Shown piece by piece: positions 1 to 7,860 of a stretch of 64,000 nucleotides of DNA. Source of the stretch: Nevskia sp964451925 (GTDB lineage: Bacteria > Pseudomonadota > Gammaproteobacteria > Nevskiales > Nevskiaceae); NCBI GenBank assembly GCA_964451925.1, contig CAYVKA010000015.1, positions 25,221 through 89,220 of the forward strand, written 5' to 3'. The notes beneath the pieces were generated by a model, which ran no database searches, was not told where the DNA came from, and was given only the letters and a program-made list of their open reading frames with translations. Position 1 is the first letter of the stretch. Every line of letters begins with the position of its first letter. A program made the translations under genes and the position numbers.

Positions 1-1758
1 CGATACCAGGAAGGTGTTCTGGTAGTAGAACGGATAGTAGAAGTTCTTGAACAGGCCCGGCGTGCCCAGCACCCAGTTGTACACCGCCTCGCGGCTGCCC
101 GGCTGCACGTGGTTCACCGCGCCCGGCAGGTAGTTCAGGTTGTTCAGCCCGGACAGGTCGGTGAGCGGGCCGGCGCCGACGTCGGCCAACGAAGCCGCGC
201 CGCCGGCAGAATTGGTGCCGCTGACCCCGGTGAACACGTCCAGCTCCTGCCCTTCGTGGTGAATGGCGTAGCGGGCGCCGACCATCAGCTGGTTGATGAA
301 GCCGTCGAAGTCCTTGGTGAAGTCGACCTGGCCGAACAGGTCACGCGCGCTGTACGGCTCCTGGGCATAGTTGCCGAAGAAGCCGCCCTGCGCCTGCCAG
401 TTGGAGGCGTTCTGCGCCGCCGCGGAGTTGTCGAAGTTGAAACCGCGGTTCAGATCCCAGCTGTAGCCGCCGGTATAGGCCGGCTCGATGAAGGCCTGGG
501 TGATGACGTTGTGCGAGTTGCTCATGCCGACCTGGCTGTACAGCTTCCAGCCTTCGCCGCGGTAAGTGCCGTGCAGGTCGATGCCCTGCGTGGTGATGAG
601 CGAGCCGCGCGCCTGGTTGTCGAGAATGGTGCTGGCGGTGGCAGTGCAACCCTTCGTTGCCGGGTTGTTCGGGTTGCAGGTGCCGCTGGTGTGGCCGGCG
701 GTGATGATGCCGTTGTTCTCGGTCAGGCTGTCGATGCCGGACTCGTAGTTGGCATTCTGCAGCATGAAGGCATACATCGACTGGTTGAGGCTGTTGAGAT
801 GGTCCTGCATCCACATCAGGCCGGTGCCCAACTCGATGTTGCTGGCCGGCTTGAACTGGATGTTGGAGGTGAGGCTGTCGCGGCTCTCGGTCTGGTGGAA
901 GTAGGCGCTGTTGACTTCCTGCGGCATCAGGTCGGTCGGCCGCAGCGCGCCGCTGGCGATCTGGCTGGCGACGTAGTTGCTCGACGCTGCGACGTTCTTC
1001 AGCGGCGTGTAGCCGAACACTTCCCGACCCTGGCGATCGTTGACCTGGCCATAATGCTGCGCGGAAATATCGACGCCGAAGGTCTTGGCCGGGTCCTTCC
1101 AGCTGTAGAACAGCGAGGCATTCGGCCTGCCGTCGCCGGCCAGGTCGTTGTAGTTGTAACCGATCGAACCGCGCAGCGTGTTGGCCGGCAGGTCCAGCGG
1201 CTGCAGGGTGTGCATCAGGATGGTGCCACCCAGGCTGCCTTCGATCAGGTGCGCTTCCGGCGTCTTGTAGATCTCGACCGAGCCGAGGATTTCCGGCGGC
1301 AGCAGCGAGAAGTTGAAGCCGCGGTTGGGCGAGTCCTCGTAGAGCCAGATGGCCTGCGCCACTGGATGGCCGTCGAGGTAGGTCAGGTTGAGGCTAGGAT
1401 CGGCGCCGTCGATGGACACGCGCTGGGTTGCACTGAACTGGCGGTCTAGCGTGACGCCCGGCACCTGCGCCAGAGCCTCGGCGGTGTTGGTCGCCGGCAG
1501 CTTGCCGATGTCCTCGGCGGTGACCACCTCGGTGACGGCATCGTTGTCGCGCTTGCGGTCCAGCGACTTCTTCAGGCTGGCGCGGATGCCGGTGACGGTC
1601 ACCCCCTGCAGCTGCTTGGCCTGGTCGGCCGAAGTGCCGCTGTCGTTCGCAGCCGGTGTGGTCGCGGGCACCGGCGCGGTGTCCTGCGCATAGGCTCCAC
1701 CGGACACCGCGAAGCACGCGGCAATGCCCGCTATCAGCGCTTTTTTACGGTAAGGCAT
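1..1758 (-). CDS. TonB-dependent receptor (C-terminus cut by window edge)
   Basis: Outer-membrane active transporter; about 586 N-terminal residues are visible and the rest of the barrel lies beyond position 1. The start ATG at 1756-1758 follows a GAGGGAG ribosome site and gives a signal peptide ending in AYAQ. The plug contains VVTAEDIGKLPATNTAEAL and PGVTLDR, the signature of the Xanthomonas/Caulobacter receptor subfamily that often takes up carbohydrates. It lies 128 bp downstream of and co-directional with the kinase gene, with no NagR box of its own, so it is probably transcribed with it. Inference: uptake of GlcNAc or chito-oligosaccharides across the outer membrane. Confidence 0.9.
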   Translation of the reverse strand, partial: MPYRKKALIAGIAACFAVSGGAYAQDTAPVPATTPAANDSGTSADQAKQLQGVTVTGIRASLKKSLDRKRDNDAVTEVVTAEDIGKLPATNTAEALAQVPGVTLDRQFSATQRVSIDGADPSLNLTYLDGHPVAQAIWLYEDSPNRGFNFSLLPPEILGSVEIYKTPEAHLIEGSLGGTILMHTLQPLDLPANTLRGSIGYNYNDLAGDGRPNASLFYSWKDPAKTFGVDISAQHYGQVNDRQGREVFGYTPLKNVAASSNYVASQIASGALRPTDLMPQEVNSAYFHQTESRDSLTSNIQFKPASNIELGTGLMWMQDHLNSLNQSMYAFMLQNANYESGIDSLTENNGIITAGHTSGTCNPNNPATKGCTATASTILDNQARGSLITTQGIDLHGTYRGEGWKLYSQVGMSNSHNVITQAFIEPAYTGGYSWDLNRGFNFDNSAAAQNASNWQAQGGFFGNYAQEPYSARDLFGQVDFTKDFDGFINQLMVGARYAIHHEGQELDVFTGVSGTNSAGGAASLADVGAGPLTDLSGLNNLNYLPGAVNHVQPGSREAVYNWVLGTPGLFKNFYYPFYYQNTFLVS

Positions 1759-1797
1759 GTCTTCTACTCCCTCGTGGCTATGGCTGTGCCCTGAACG

Positions 1798-1820
1798 GCG
1801 GCGCCGGATATCGGCGCCGC
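1798..1820 (-). other. Intercistronic GC hairpin
   Basis: Perfect 9-bp arms GCGGCGCCG/CGGCGCCGC with a 5-nt loop lie between the kinase gene and the TonB receptor gene. There is no following T-run on the minus strand, so it is more likely a partial attenuator or an mRNA processing/stability stem than a full terminator. Its function is inferred from position only. Confidence 0.35.
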
Positions 1821-1886
1821 GCCGGCGGGCATACCTGTGCTATGGCTCTGTCACTTCCCTAAACACCCTTCTCAGCAACCGACTGC

Positions 1887-2942
1887 TCAACGTCCGCCGG
1901 CGTGTTCCACCACGCCGGCGGCATCGACCGCTCCGCCCAGGTACCAGCTGGCCGCGCCGATCACGCCGATCTGGCCGTGCTCGATCAGGCGTACCGGTAC
2001 CCGTTCCAGCACCGGGCGCATCTGCCCCTTGTCGAGGAAGCGCGCCTTGAACGTGCTGTGCAAAAGAAAATTCTGGATCTGCGGCAGGATGCCGCCGGCC
2101 AGGTAGACGCCGGACTGGGCGCGGTACAGCATCACCAGGTCGCCGACCACGCTGCCGAGCAGGCCGCAGAACACCTCCAGCGCCTCATGCGCCTGGGCGT
2201 CGTTGCCCTGCATCGCGGCATCGCTGATCGCCGCCGGCGCACGCAGCACCGGGGCGGCGCCGCGCAGTGCGCACACCGCGCCGTAGAGGTTGACCAGGCC
2301 CGGCCCGGACAGCAGCTGCTCCACCGGCACGTGCGTGGCACCGCGGCGCAGCAAGCGCAGGATTTCGATTTCGGTGTCGGTGCCCGGGGCGAAACTGGTC
2401 TGGCCGGCCTCGGTGGCCAGCACCACCGTGCCGTGGCCGGACGGGATGCGCGCGGCGGCGCCCAGGCCGGTGCCCGGCCCCACCACCAGTACCGGACCGC
2501 CGGCGGTCGATTCGGCCGGACCGCTGAGCAGCGTGGTGCCGGCCTTGTCGATGCACGGCACGCCATGCGCCACCGCCTCGAAGTCGTTGACCAGCGCCAG
2601 GCGGCGCAGACCGAGCGTGTCGCGCATCTCGTCGATCGATACCGGCCAGGGCAGATTGGTGTTGATCACCCGACCCGCGACGGCATAACCGGCGCACGCC
2701 ACCGCGCCCTCCTCGATGCCGCCGCCGGCGCTGTCGAGGAACTGGCGCAGGATGGCGGTGAGGCTGGGATAGTCGGCGCAGACGTACTTTTGAAACTGCT
2801 CGACCTGCAACGAGGCGGGTTCGCCGCGGCGCGCGCTGACCACGGCGACGCGGGCATGGGTGCCACCGACGTCGGCGGCGATGAAACGGCGGCCGCCCTG
2901 CTGGGCTGGCGCGCTGTCGACCTGGCTGGCGGCTTGAATCAA
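1887..2942 (-). CDS. glk: Glucokinase-family sugar kinase (GlcNAc kinase role likely)
   Basis: ATP-dependent hexokinase of the bacterial glucokinase family (351 aa). The N-terminal phosphate-binding motif is AADVGGTHARVAVV, followed by the family motif LVNDFEAVAHG and the second phosphate motif VGPGTGLGAAARI; EAGQTSFAP is also conserved. I chose the TTG start at 2942 because AGAGGAG lies 7 nt upstream; the open frame extends to 3044, but that extension overlaps the NagR-type operator and has no ribosome site. In Xanthomonas, glucokinase-like NagK enzymes phosphorylate GlcNAc after NagP import, and the neighbours here fit that role. Strict glucose specificity remains possible. Confidence 0.87.
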   Translation of the reverse strand: MIQAASQVDSAPAQQGGRRFIAADVGGTHARVAVVSARRGEPASLQVEQFQKYVCADYPSLTAILRQFLDSAGGGIEEGAVACAGYAVAGRVINTNLPWPVSIDEMRDTLGLRRLALVNDFEAVAHGVPCIDKAGTTLLSGPAESTAGGPVLVVGPGTGLGAAARIPSGHGTVVLATEAGQTSFAPGTDTEIEILRLLRRGATHVPVEQLLSGPGLVNLYGAVCALRGAAPVLRAPAAISDAAMQGNDAQAHEALEVFCGLLGSVVGDLVMLYRAQSGVYLAGGILPQIQNFLLHSTFKARFLDKGQMRPVLERVPVRLIEHGQIGVIGAASWYLGGAVDAAGVVEHAGGR

Positions 2943-3028
2943 ACCGGCACTCCTCTCTGGTACCGCAAGTTCTCGGACCGGCCGGACAACACGCCCGGGC
3001 GGTCGGTGTGAATCGAGTGTCCACGCCG

Positions 3029-3044
3029 ATGACAACGTTGTCAA
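3029..3044. promoter_or_regulatory. NagR (LacI-type) operator 1
   Basis: ATGACAACGTTGTCAA is a 16-bp near-perfect palindrome (one mismatch) with the central CG expected for LacI-family regulators. It sits 87 bp upstream of the kinase start and resembles what I recall as the NagR box of Xanthomonas. NagR is encoded about 1.8 kb away. Confidence 0.75.
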
Positions 3045-3270
3045 GAAAAAGACATCAGGACTTCAAACAGGCTCCGGCGACGCCTGCCCGATGCGGGCGC
3101 GGGCGATCGCTGCGTCGCGCGAAATGCTCTTTCACAATCAATATTTTGTTTTCCATTTCTCAAAAACAACCTGAATATGCGAGGCATTTCGCCACCGTAT
3201 TAGGAAAGCGCAGCGCCGGCGCGGCCACCGCGCAAAACCGGCCCGCGCATCACCGCGCATGAGGCAATGG

Positions 3271-3286
3271 ATGACAACGTTGCTCT
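3271..3286. promoter_or_regulatory. NagR-type operator 2 (one conserved half)
   Basis: ATGACAACGTTG is repeated exactly from operator 1, but the right end reads CTCT instead of TCAA. It lies 75-90 bp upstream of nagP. The intact left arm plus CG centre suggest a weaker LacI-type site controlling nagP. Confidence 0.6.
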
Positions 3287-3360
3287 TACGACGCGCGCAA
3301 CTGATAATCGGACAGGGCCGCAACGACCGGCCCGCAACGTAACGAGGAGGGAAAGGGATC

Positions 3361-4656
3361 ATGAGCGCAATGCAGGTGGCGGCGCGCGCCGAGCGCGCAC
3401 CGCTGGGGCCGACCATCATCATCGGCACGCTGTTCTTCATCTTCGGCTTCGTCACCTGGCTGAACGGGCCGCTGATCACGTTCGTCAAGCTGGCCTTCGA
3501 TCTCGATACCGACGCGAAAGCCTTCCTGGTGACGACCGCGTTCTACCTGTCCTATTTCTTCCTCGCCCTGCCCTCGGCGTGGATCCTGGAACGCACCGGC
3601 ATGAAGAAAGGCATGGCGCTGGGCCTGCTGGTGATGGCCGCCGGCGCCTTCGCCTTCGGCAGCTTCGCCACCGCGCGCAGCTATCCGGGCGCGCTGGCCG
3701 GGCTGTTCATCATCGGCTCCGGCCTGTCGCTGCTGCAATGCGCCTCCAATCCCTACATCAGCATCATCGGCCCGATCGAGAGCGCGGCACAGCGCATCAG
3801 CCTGATGGGCATCTGCAACAAGACCGCCGGCATCATCAGCCCGCTGGTCATCGGCAGCACCGTGCTCAGCGGTGTCGACGTGATCGAACGCCAGGTGCGC
3901 GGCGCCGCCGACCCGCAGGCACGCGAGGCGCTGCTCAACCAGTTCGCGGCCAAGGTGCACGCTCCGTATATGGTGATGGCCGCCGTGCTGGTGCTGCTGG
4001 CGCTGTGGATCCTGCGCTCGCCGTTGCCGGAGATCCGCGCCGCGGAAGTCAACGCGCAGGCACGCGGCGAAGCGGCGCCGCGGGAACGCGGCAGCATCTT
4101 CCAGTTCCCGCACCTGTGGCTGGGTGTGCTGTGCCTGTTCCTGTACGTCGGCGTGGAGGTGATGGCCGGCGACGCCATCGGCGCCTACGGCAAGGGCTTC
4201 GGCCTGCCCACCGGCGAAACCAAGTATTTCACCGCTCTCACCATGACGGCGATGCTGTTCGGCTATGTCGCCGGCATGTTCGCCATCCCGCGCTTCATCA
4301 GCCAGTCGCAGGGGCTGACCATCTCGGCGCTGCTCGGTGTGCTGTTCACGCTGGCGGCCTGGCTCAGCAGCGGCTACGTCTCGGTCGGTTTCGTCGCCGC
4401 GCTGGGCCTGGCCAACGCGCTGATGTGGCCGGTGATCTGGCCGCTGGCCATCGGCGGCCTCGGCCGCTTCACCGAGAAGGGCTCGGCGCTGCTGGTGATG
4501 GGCATCGCCGGCGGCGCCGTCATCCCGCGCCTGTTTGCCACGCTGAAGGAGCAATACCCGTTCCAGAGCGTGTTCCTGGCCATCATGGCGCCCTGTTATC
4601 TCTACATCCTGTACTACTCCCTGCGCGGCCACCGCGTTGGCCAGGAGCGGCGCTGA
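3361..4656 (+). CDS. nagP: NagP-type GlcNAc transporter (MFS, FucP family)
   Basis: Inner-membrane major facilitator of the fucose/glucose-galactose permease family, 431 aa with about 12 hydrophobic segments. Family motifs include FFIFGFVTWLNG near the N-terminus, SYFFLALPSAWILERTG, and LLQCASNPYISIIGP followed by the NKTAGIISPL stretch. The start has a strong AGGAGG ribosome site. It lies divergent from the kinase across two NagR-type operators and upstream of nagR. Predicted role: import of GlcNAc delivered to the periplasm by the TonB receptor. Substrate is inferred from context. Confidence 0.9.
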   Translation: MSAMQVAARAERAPLGPTIIIGTLFFIFGFVTWLNGPLITFVKLAFDLDTDAKAFLVTTAFYLSYFFLALPSAWILERTGMKKGMALGLLVMAAGAFAFGSFATARSYPGALAGLFIIGSGLSLLQCASNPYISIIGPIESAAQRISLMGICNKTAGIISPLVIGSTVLSGVDVIERQVRGAADPQAREALLNQFAAKVHAPYMVMAAVLVLLALWILRSPLPEIRAAEVNAQARGEAAPRERGSIFQFPHLWLGVLCLFLYVGVEVMAGDAIGAYGKGFGLPTGETKYFTALTMTAMLFGYVAGMFAIPRFISQSQGLTISALLGVLFTLAAWLSSGYVSVGFVAALGLANALMWPVIWPLAIGGLGRFTEKGSALLVMGIAGGAVIPRLFATLKEQYPFQSVFLAIMAPCYLYILYYSLRGHRVGQERR

Positions 4657-4811
4657 AGCGCAGGGCCGGGGCAAAACCGCATATACTGGGCGCCGTTGTC
4701 GACGATCCCGGACCCGTGAAGCCCCACGCGAAGCGCAGCGAACGCCGCCCTTCGAGTGCTGGCGGCGGCGGCTTCGGCGGGCGCGGCATGACGCTCACCA
4801 GAACGCCACCG

Positions 4812-5906
4812 ATGGCCAAAAGCACGATTCGCGACGTAGCCAAGCGCGCCAAGGTTTCCCTCAAGTCGGTTTCGCGGGTCATCAACCACGAGCCCTCGGT
4901 ACGCGAGGAGACGCGCAACCGCGTGCTGCAGGCCATCGCCGACCTCAACTATCACCCGGACCTGTCGGCGCGCAGCCTGCGCAGCGCGCGCTCCTACGCC
5001 CTCGGCCTGGTCTACGACAACCCCAATCCCTACTACGTCATCAGCGTGCAGAACGGCGTGCTGTCGGCCTGCCGCGAGCGCTGGTTCGGCCTGCAGATCC
5101 ACCCCTGCAACTCGTCCTCGCCGCGGCTGGGCGAGGAACTGGTGGAACTGGCGCAGCGCTCGCGCCTGGCCGGCCTGGTGCTGGCGCCGCCGATGTCCGA
5201 GCGCAACGACATCGTGCAGTTCCTGGCCGCCAGCGGCATCAAGTTCGTGCGCATCATCTCCGCCGCGGAAGACCCGCACGACGATTTCCCCTGTGTCTTC
5301 GTCGATGACCGCGACGCCGCCTACGACATCACCGAGCACCTGATCCAGCTCGGGCACCAGCGCATCGGCTTCCTGTGGGGCGGCAAGTCGCACCGCTCCA
5401 GCTGGGAGCGCTACAAGGGCTACGAGAGCGCGCTGAAGGACTACGGCATCGCGCTGGACAAGCGCCTGATCGTCGAAGGCGACTATTCCTTCGACGACGG
5501 TTTCCGCGGCGGCCGCAAGCTGTTGGCCCTGCCCGACCGACCCACCGCGGTCTTCGGCTCCAACGACGAAATCGCCGCCGGCGTCATCGCCGCGGCCAAG
5601 TCCAGCGGGCTGGACGTGCCGTTCGACCTGTCGGTGGCAGGCTTCGAGGACAGCCCGTTCTCCAAGCACTCCTGGCCGGCGCTGACCACGGCCAAACAGG
5701 CCACCGAGGAGATCGCCCGCACCGCCGCGCTGCGTCTGATCGCCAGCCTGGCGACGAAGGACGGCGAAGCGGAAGCGGCGCCGCTGCCCAACGCAGGCTT
5801 CAGCCCGCAGCTGGTGGTGCGCGGCTCCACCGCGCCACTGCGCCAGCGGCACAACGCCGAGGCGCCGCCCGCCGCGCGTCCGGGCCGCCGCACCCGCCAG
5901 GCCTGA
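4812..5906 (+). CDS. nagR: LacI-family repressor NagR
   Basis: LacI-type transcription factor of 364 aa. The N-terminal helix-turn-helix STIRDVAKRAKVSLKSVSRV and hinge helix LSARSLRS are followed by a periplasmic-binding-like effector domain ending VAGFEDSPFSKHSWPALTT. An in-frame ATG at 4788 would add eight residues; I prefer 4812 because it places the HTH at the usual distance, though neither start has a clear ribosome site. The LacI-type palindromes upstream of glk and nagP are its probable operators. Effector is inferred to be GlcNAc or GlcNAc-6-phosphate. Confidence 0.88.
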   Translation: MAKSTIRDVAKRAKVSLKSVSRVINHEPSVREETRNRVLQAIADLNYHPDLSARSLRSARSYALGLVYDNPNPYYVISVQNGVLSACRERWFGLQIHPCNSSSPRLGEELVELAQRSRLAGLVLAPPMSERNDIVQFLAASGIKFVRIISAAEDPHDDFPCVFVDDRDAAYDITEHLIQLGHQRIGFLWGGKSHRSSWERYKGYESALKDYGIALDKRLIVEGDYSFDDGFRGGRKLLALPDRPTAVFGSNDEIAAGVIAAAKSSGLDVPFDLSVAGFEDSPFSKHSWPALTTAKQATEEIARTAALRLIASLATKDGEAEAAPLPNAGFSPQLVVRGSTAPLRQRHNAEAPPAARPGRRTRQA

Positions 5907-5910
5907 TCCG

Positions 5911-5928
5911 GGCGGCTTGCAAGCCGCC
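5911..5928. terminator. Palindromic hairpin after nagR
   Basis: GGCGGCTT-GC-AAGCCGCC starts 4 nt after the nagR stop. There is no T-run; it probably marks the transcript end or protects the 3' end, separating nagR from the NagQ-controlled unit. Confidence 0.45.
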
Positions 5929-5935
5929 TCGATGC

Positions 5936-5953
5936 AATACCACTGAAATACCA
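5936..5953 (-). promoter_or_regulatory. NagQ-type box 1 (direct repeat)
   Basis: Read on the minus strand this is TGGTATT-TCAG-TGGTATT, a direct repeat with a 4-nt spacer. The same motif recurs in opposite orientation at 6007-6024. Both precede the GntR gene, so they are probable operators of that regulator. Confidence 0.65.
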
Positions 5954-6006
5954 TATGACCGCCTCTTGAGGCGATCCTGGTCAAAATTCACCTGCGTTGC
6001 ACCAAG

Positions 6007-6024
6007 TGGTATTTAAGTGGTATT
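6007..6024 (+). promoter_or_regulatory. NagQ-type box 2 (direct repeat)
   Basis: TGGTATT-TAAG-TGGTATT ends 10 bp before the nagQ start codon, so bound protein would overlap the translation start region or promoter. Same half-site and spacer as box 1. It likely mediates autoregulation and control of nagQ-nagB-II-nagA. Confidence 0.7.
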
Positions 6025-6033
6025 GTTTCAGTC

Positions 6034-6786
6034 ATGGAAACCGCGCTGCTCGACGCTTACCGCACACTGGGGCTGGACCGGCAGCCGGAGCGCGGCCTGG
6101 CCTATATGAGCCTGCGCCAGGCGATCCGCCACAGCATCGAGAGCGGCGCGGTCGAATCCGGCCAGGTTCTGCCCAGCGAGCGCGAGCTGGCGAAGCTGCT
6201 GGACCTGTCGCGCGTCACCGTGCGCAAGGCCATCACCGGCCTGGTCAGCGATGGCCTGCTGGTGCAGCGACAGGGCGCCGGCACCTTCGTCGCCGAACGC
6301 ATCGTCAAGTCGTTCTCCCGGCTGAGCAGCTTCAGCGAGGATCTGCGCGCCCGCGGCCTGGAGCCGCGCTCGCAGTTCCTCGGGCGCGGCAGCGGCACGG
6401 TGACGCCGGAGGAAGCCCTGGCCCTGCACCTCTCGCCCGGCGCGGCGGTGGTGCGCCTGCACCGCCTGCGTTTCGCCGGTGACGAGCCGCTGGCGATCGA
6501 GCGCAGCGTCATCCCCTGCGCCTTCCTGCCCGCGCCGGAACTGGTCGAGCACTCGCTGTACGAGGCTTTCGACCGGCTCGGCTGCCGCCCGGTGCGCGCC
6601 CTGCAGCGGCTGCGCGCGGTGGCCTTCGACGCCGCGCAGTCGCGCCTGCTGGGCGTGCCGGCCGGCAGCCCCGGCCTGCTGATCGAACGGCGCGGCTTCC
6701 TCGCCGACGGCCGCGTGGTCGAATTCACCTGCTCCCATTACCGAGGCGACATCTACGATTTCGTCGCCGAACTGCACAACGACTGA
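6034..6786 (+). CDS. nagQ: GntR/UTRA regulator NagQ
   Basis: HutC-type GntR regulator, 250 aa. An N-terminal winged helix (LPSERELAKLLDLSRVTVRK, about residues 47-66, with GTFV in the wing) is followed by a UTRA ligand domain ending RVVEFTCSHYRGDIYDFV. It is the first gene of a tight + strand operon; nagB-II starts 6 bp after its stop. Two TGGTATT direct-repeat boxes lie immediately upstream. Effector is probably a phosphorylated aminosugar, inferred from family and neighbours. Confidence 0.88.
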   Translation: METALLDAYRTLGLDRQPERGLAYMSLRQAIRHSIESGAVESGQVLPSERELAKLLDLSRVTVRKAITGLVSDGLLVQRQGAGTFVAERIVKSFSRLSSFSEDLRARGLEPRSQFLGRGSGTVTPEEALALHLSPGAAVVRLHRLRFAGDEPLAIERSVIPCAFLPAPELVEHSLYEAFDRLGCRPVRALQRLRAVAFDAAQSRLLGVPAGSPGLLIERRGFLADGRVVEFTCSHYRGDIYDFVAELHND

Positions 6787-6792
6787 GCCCCC

Positions 6793-7860
6793 ATGACCGC
6801 AGCGAGCGCACCGCAGGCCCTGTCCCTTCCCGCCGCCGGCGACACGCTGATGCACCGCGAGACGCATGAGGCGATCGACGCGGTGGCGCACCAGCTGGCG
6901 CGCAACGACGACACCGTCGGCAAGCTGGTGGCGATGCTGCACAAGTATCCGCCGCGCTTCGTCGTCACCTGCGCGCGCGGCAGCTCCGACCACGCCGCGA
7001 CCTTCGCCAAGTACGTGTTCGAGACCCAGCTGGGCCTGGTCACCGCCTCGGCTTCGCCCTCGGTCAGCTCGATCTACGGCTCGCGGCAGAAGCTCGATGG
7101 CGTGCTCTACCTGGCCATCTCGCAATCCGGCAAAAGCCCCGACCTGGTCAACCACGCCAAGGCGGCGCGCCGCGCCGGCGCGCGCGTGGTGGCGCTGGTC
7201 AACGTCAAGGAGTCGCCGCTGGCCGAGGCCGCGCACATGGTGCTGCCGCTGCTGGCCGGCGGCGAGCACAGCGTGGCGGCGACCAAGAGCTACCTGTGCT
7301 CGCTGTCCGCCATCCTGCACCTGGCCTCGCGCTGGAAGAACGACCCGGCGCTGATCGAAGCGCTGGCGGCGGTGCCGGAGCAGATGCGCGCGGCCTGGAA
7401 CCTGGACTGGTCGCCGCTGGTCGACGGACTGGTGGAGACGCGCAACATGTTCGTGGTCGGCCGCGGCTTCGGCCTGGCCGCGGCGCAGGAGGCGGCGCTC
7501 AAGTTCAAGGAGACCTGCGGCCTGCACGCCGAGGGCTTCAGCGCGGCCGAGGTGCGCCACGGGCCGATGACGCTGGTCGGCCCCGACTTCCCGCTGCTGT
7601 TCCTGACCCAGCCCGACGACACGCTGCAGGGCACGCTGGAAGCGGCGCGCGAGTTCCGCGCGCGCGGCGCGCGCGTCTGGGTCGCCGGCGCCGACCCCAC
7701 CCTGCCCGGCTCGCTGCCGGTCGGCGCGGTGCGCCACCCGGTGTGCACGCCGCTGGTGGAGATGCTCAGCTTCTACAAGGCGGTGAACGCGCTGGCGGTG
7801 CGCCGCGGCCGCAACCCGGATGCGCCGCCGCATCTGAACAAGGTCACGAGCACCATCTGA
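6793..7860 (+). CDS. nagB-II: SIS-domain glucosamine-6-phosphate deaminase (NagB-II type)
   Basis: Cytoplasmic enzyme of 355 aa with two SIS domains, like the isomerase half of GlmS but without the glutaminase domain. Visible motifs are CARGSSDHAATFAKY and SQSGKSPD in the first domain and VGRGFGLAAAQEAALKFKET with HAEGFSAAEVRHGP in the second. Expected reaction: glucosamine-6-phosphate to fructose-6-phosphate plus ammonia, the last step of GlcNAc breakdown. Its TGA overlaps the nagA ATG by one base, indicating translational coupling. Confidence 0.9.
   Translation: MTAASAPQALSLPAAGDTLMHRETHEAIDAVAHQLARNDDTVGKLVAMLHKYPPRFVVTCARGSSDHAATFAKYVFETQLGLVTASASPSVSSIYGSRQKLDGVLYLAISQSGKSPDLVNHAKAARRAGARVVALVNVKESPLAEAAHMVLPLLAGGEHSVAATKSYLCSLSAILHLASRWKNDPALIEALAAVPEQMRAAWNLDWSPLVDGLVETRNMFVVGRGFGLAAAQEAALKFKETCGLHAEGFSAAEVRHGPMTLVGPDFPLLFLTQPDDTLQGTLEAAREFRARGARVWVAGADPTLPGSLPVGAVRHPVCTPLVEMLSFYKAVNALAVRRGRNPDAPPHLNKVTSTI

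Larger units (their letters stand above)
2943..3360. other. Divergent regulatory region between glk and nagP
   Basis: This 418-bp stretch has no convincing gene. It holds two NagR-type operators (3029-3044 and 3271-3286) flanking an AT-rich patch around 3130-3205 that could carry promoters for both directions. The nagP ribosome site AGGAGG is just upstream of 3361. Confidence 0.6.
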
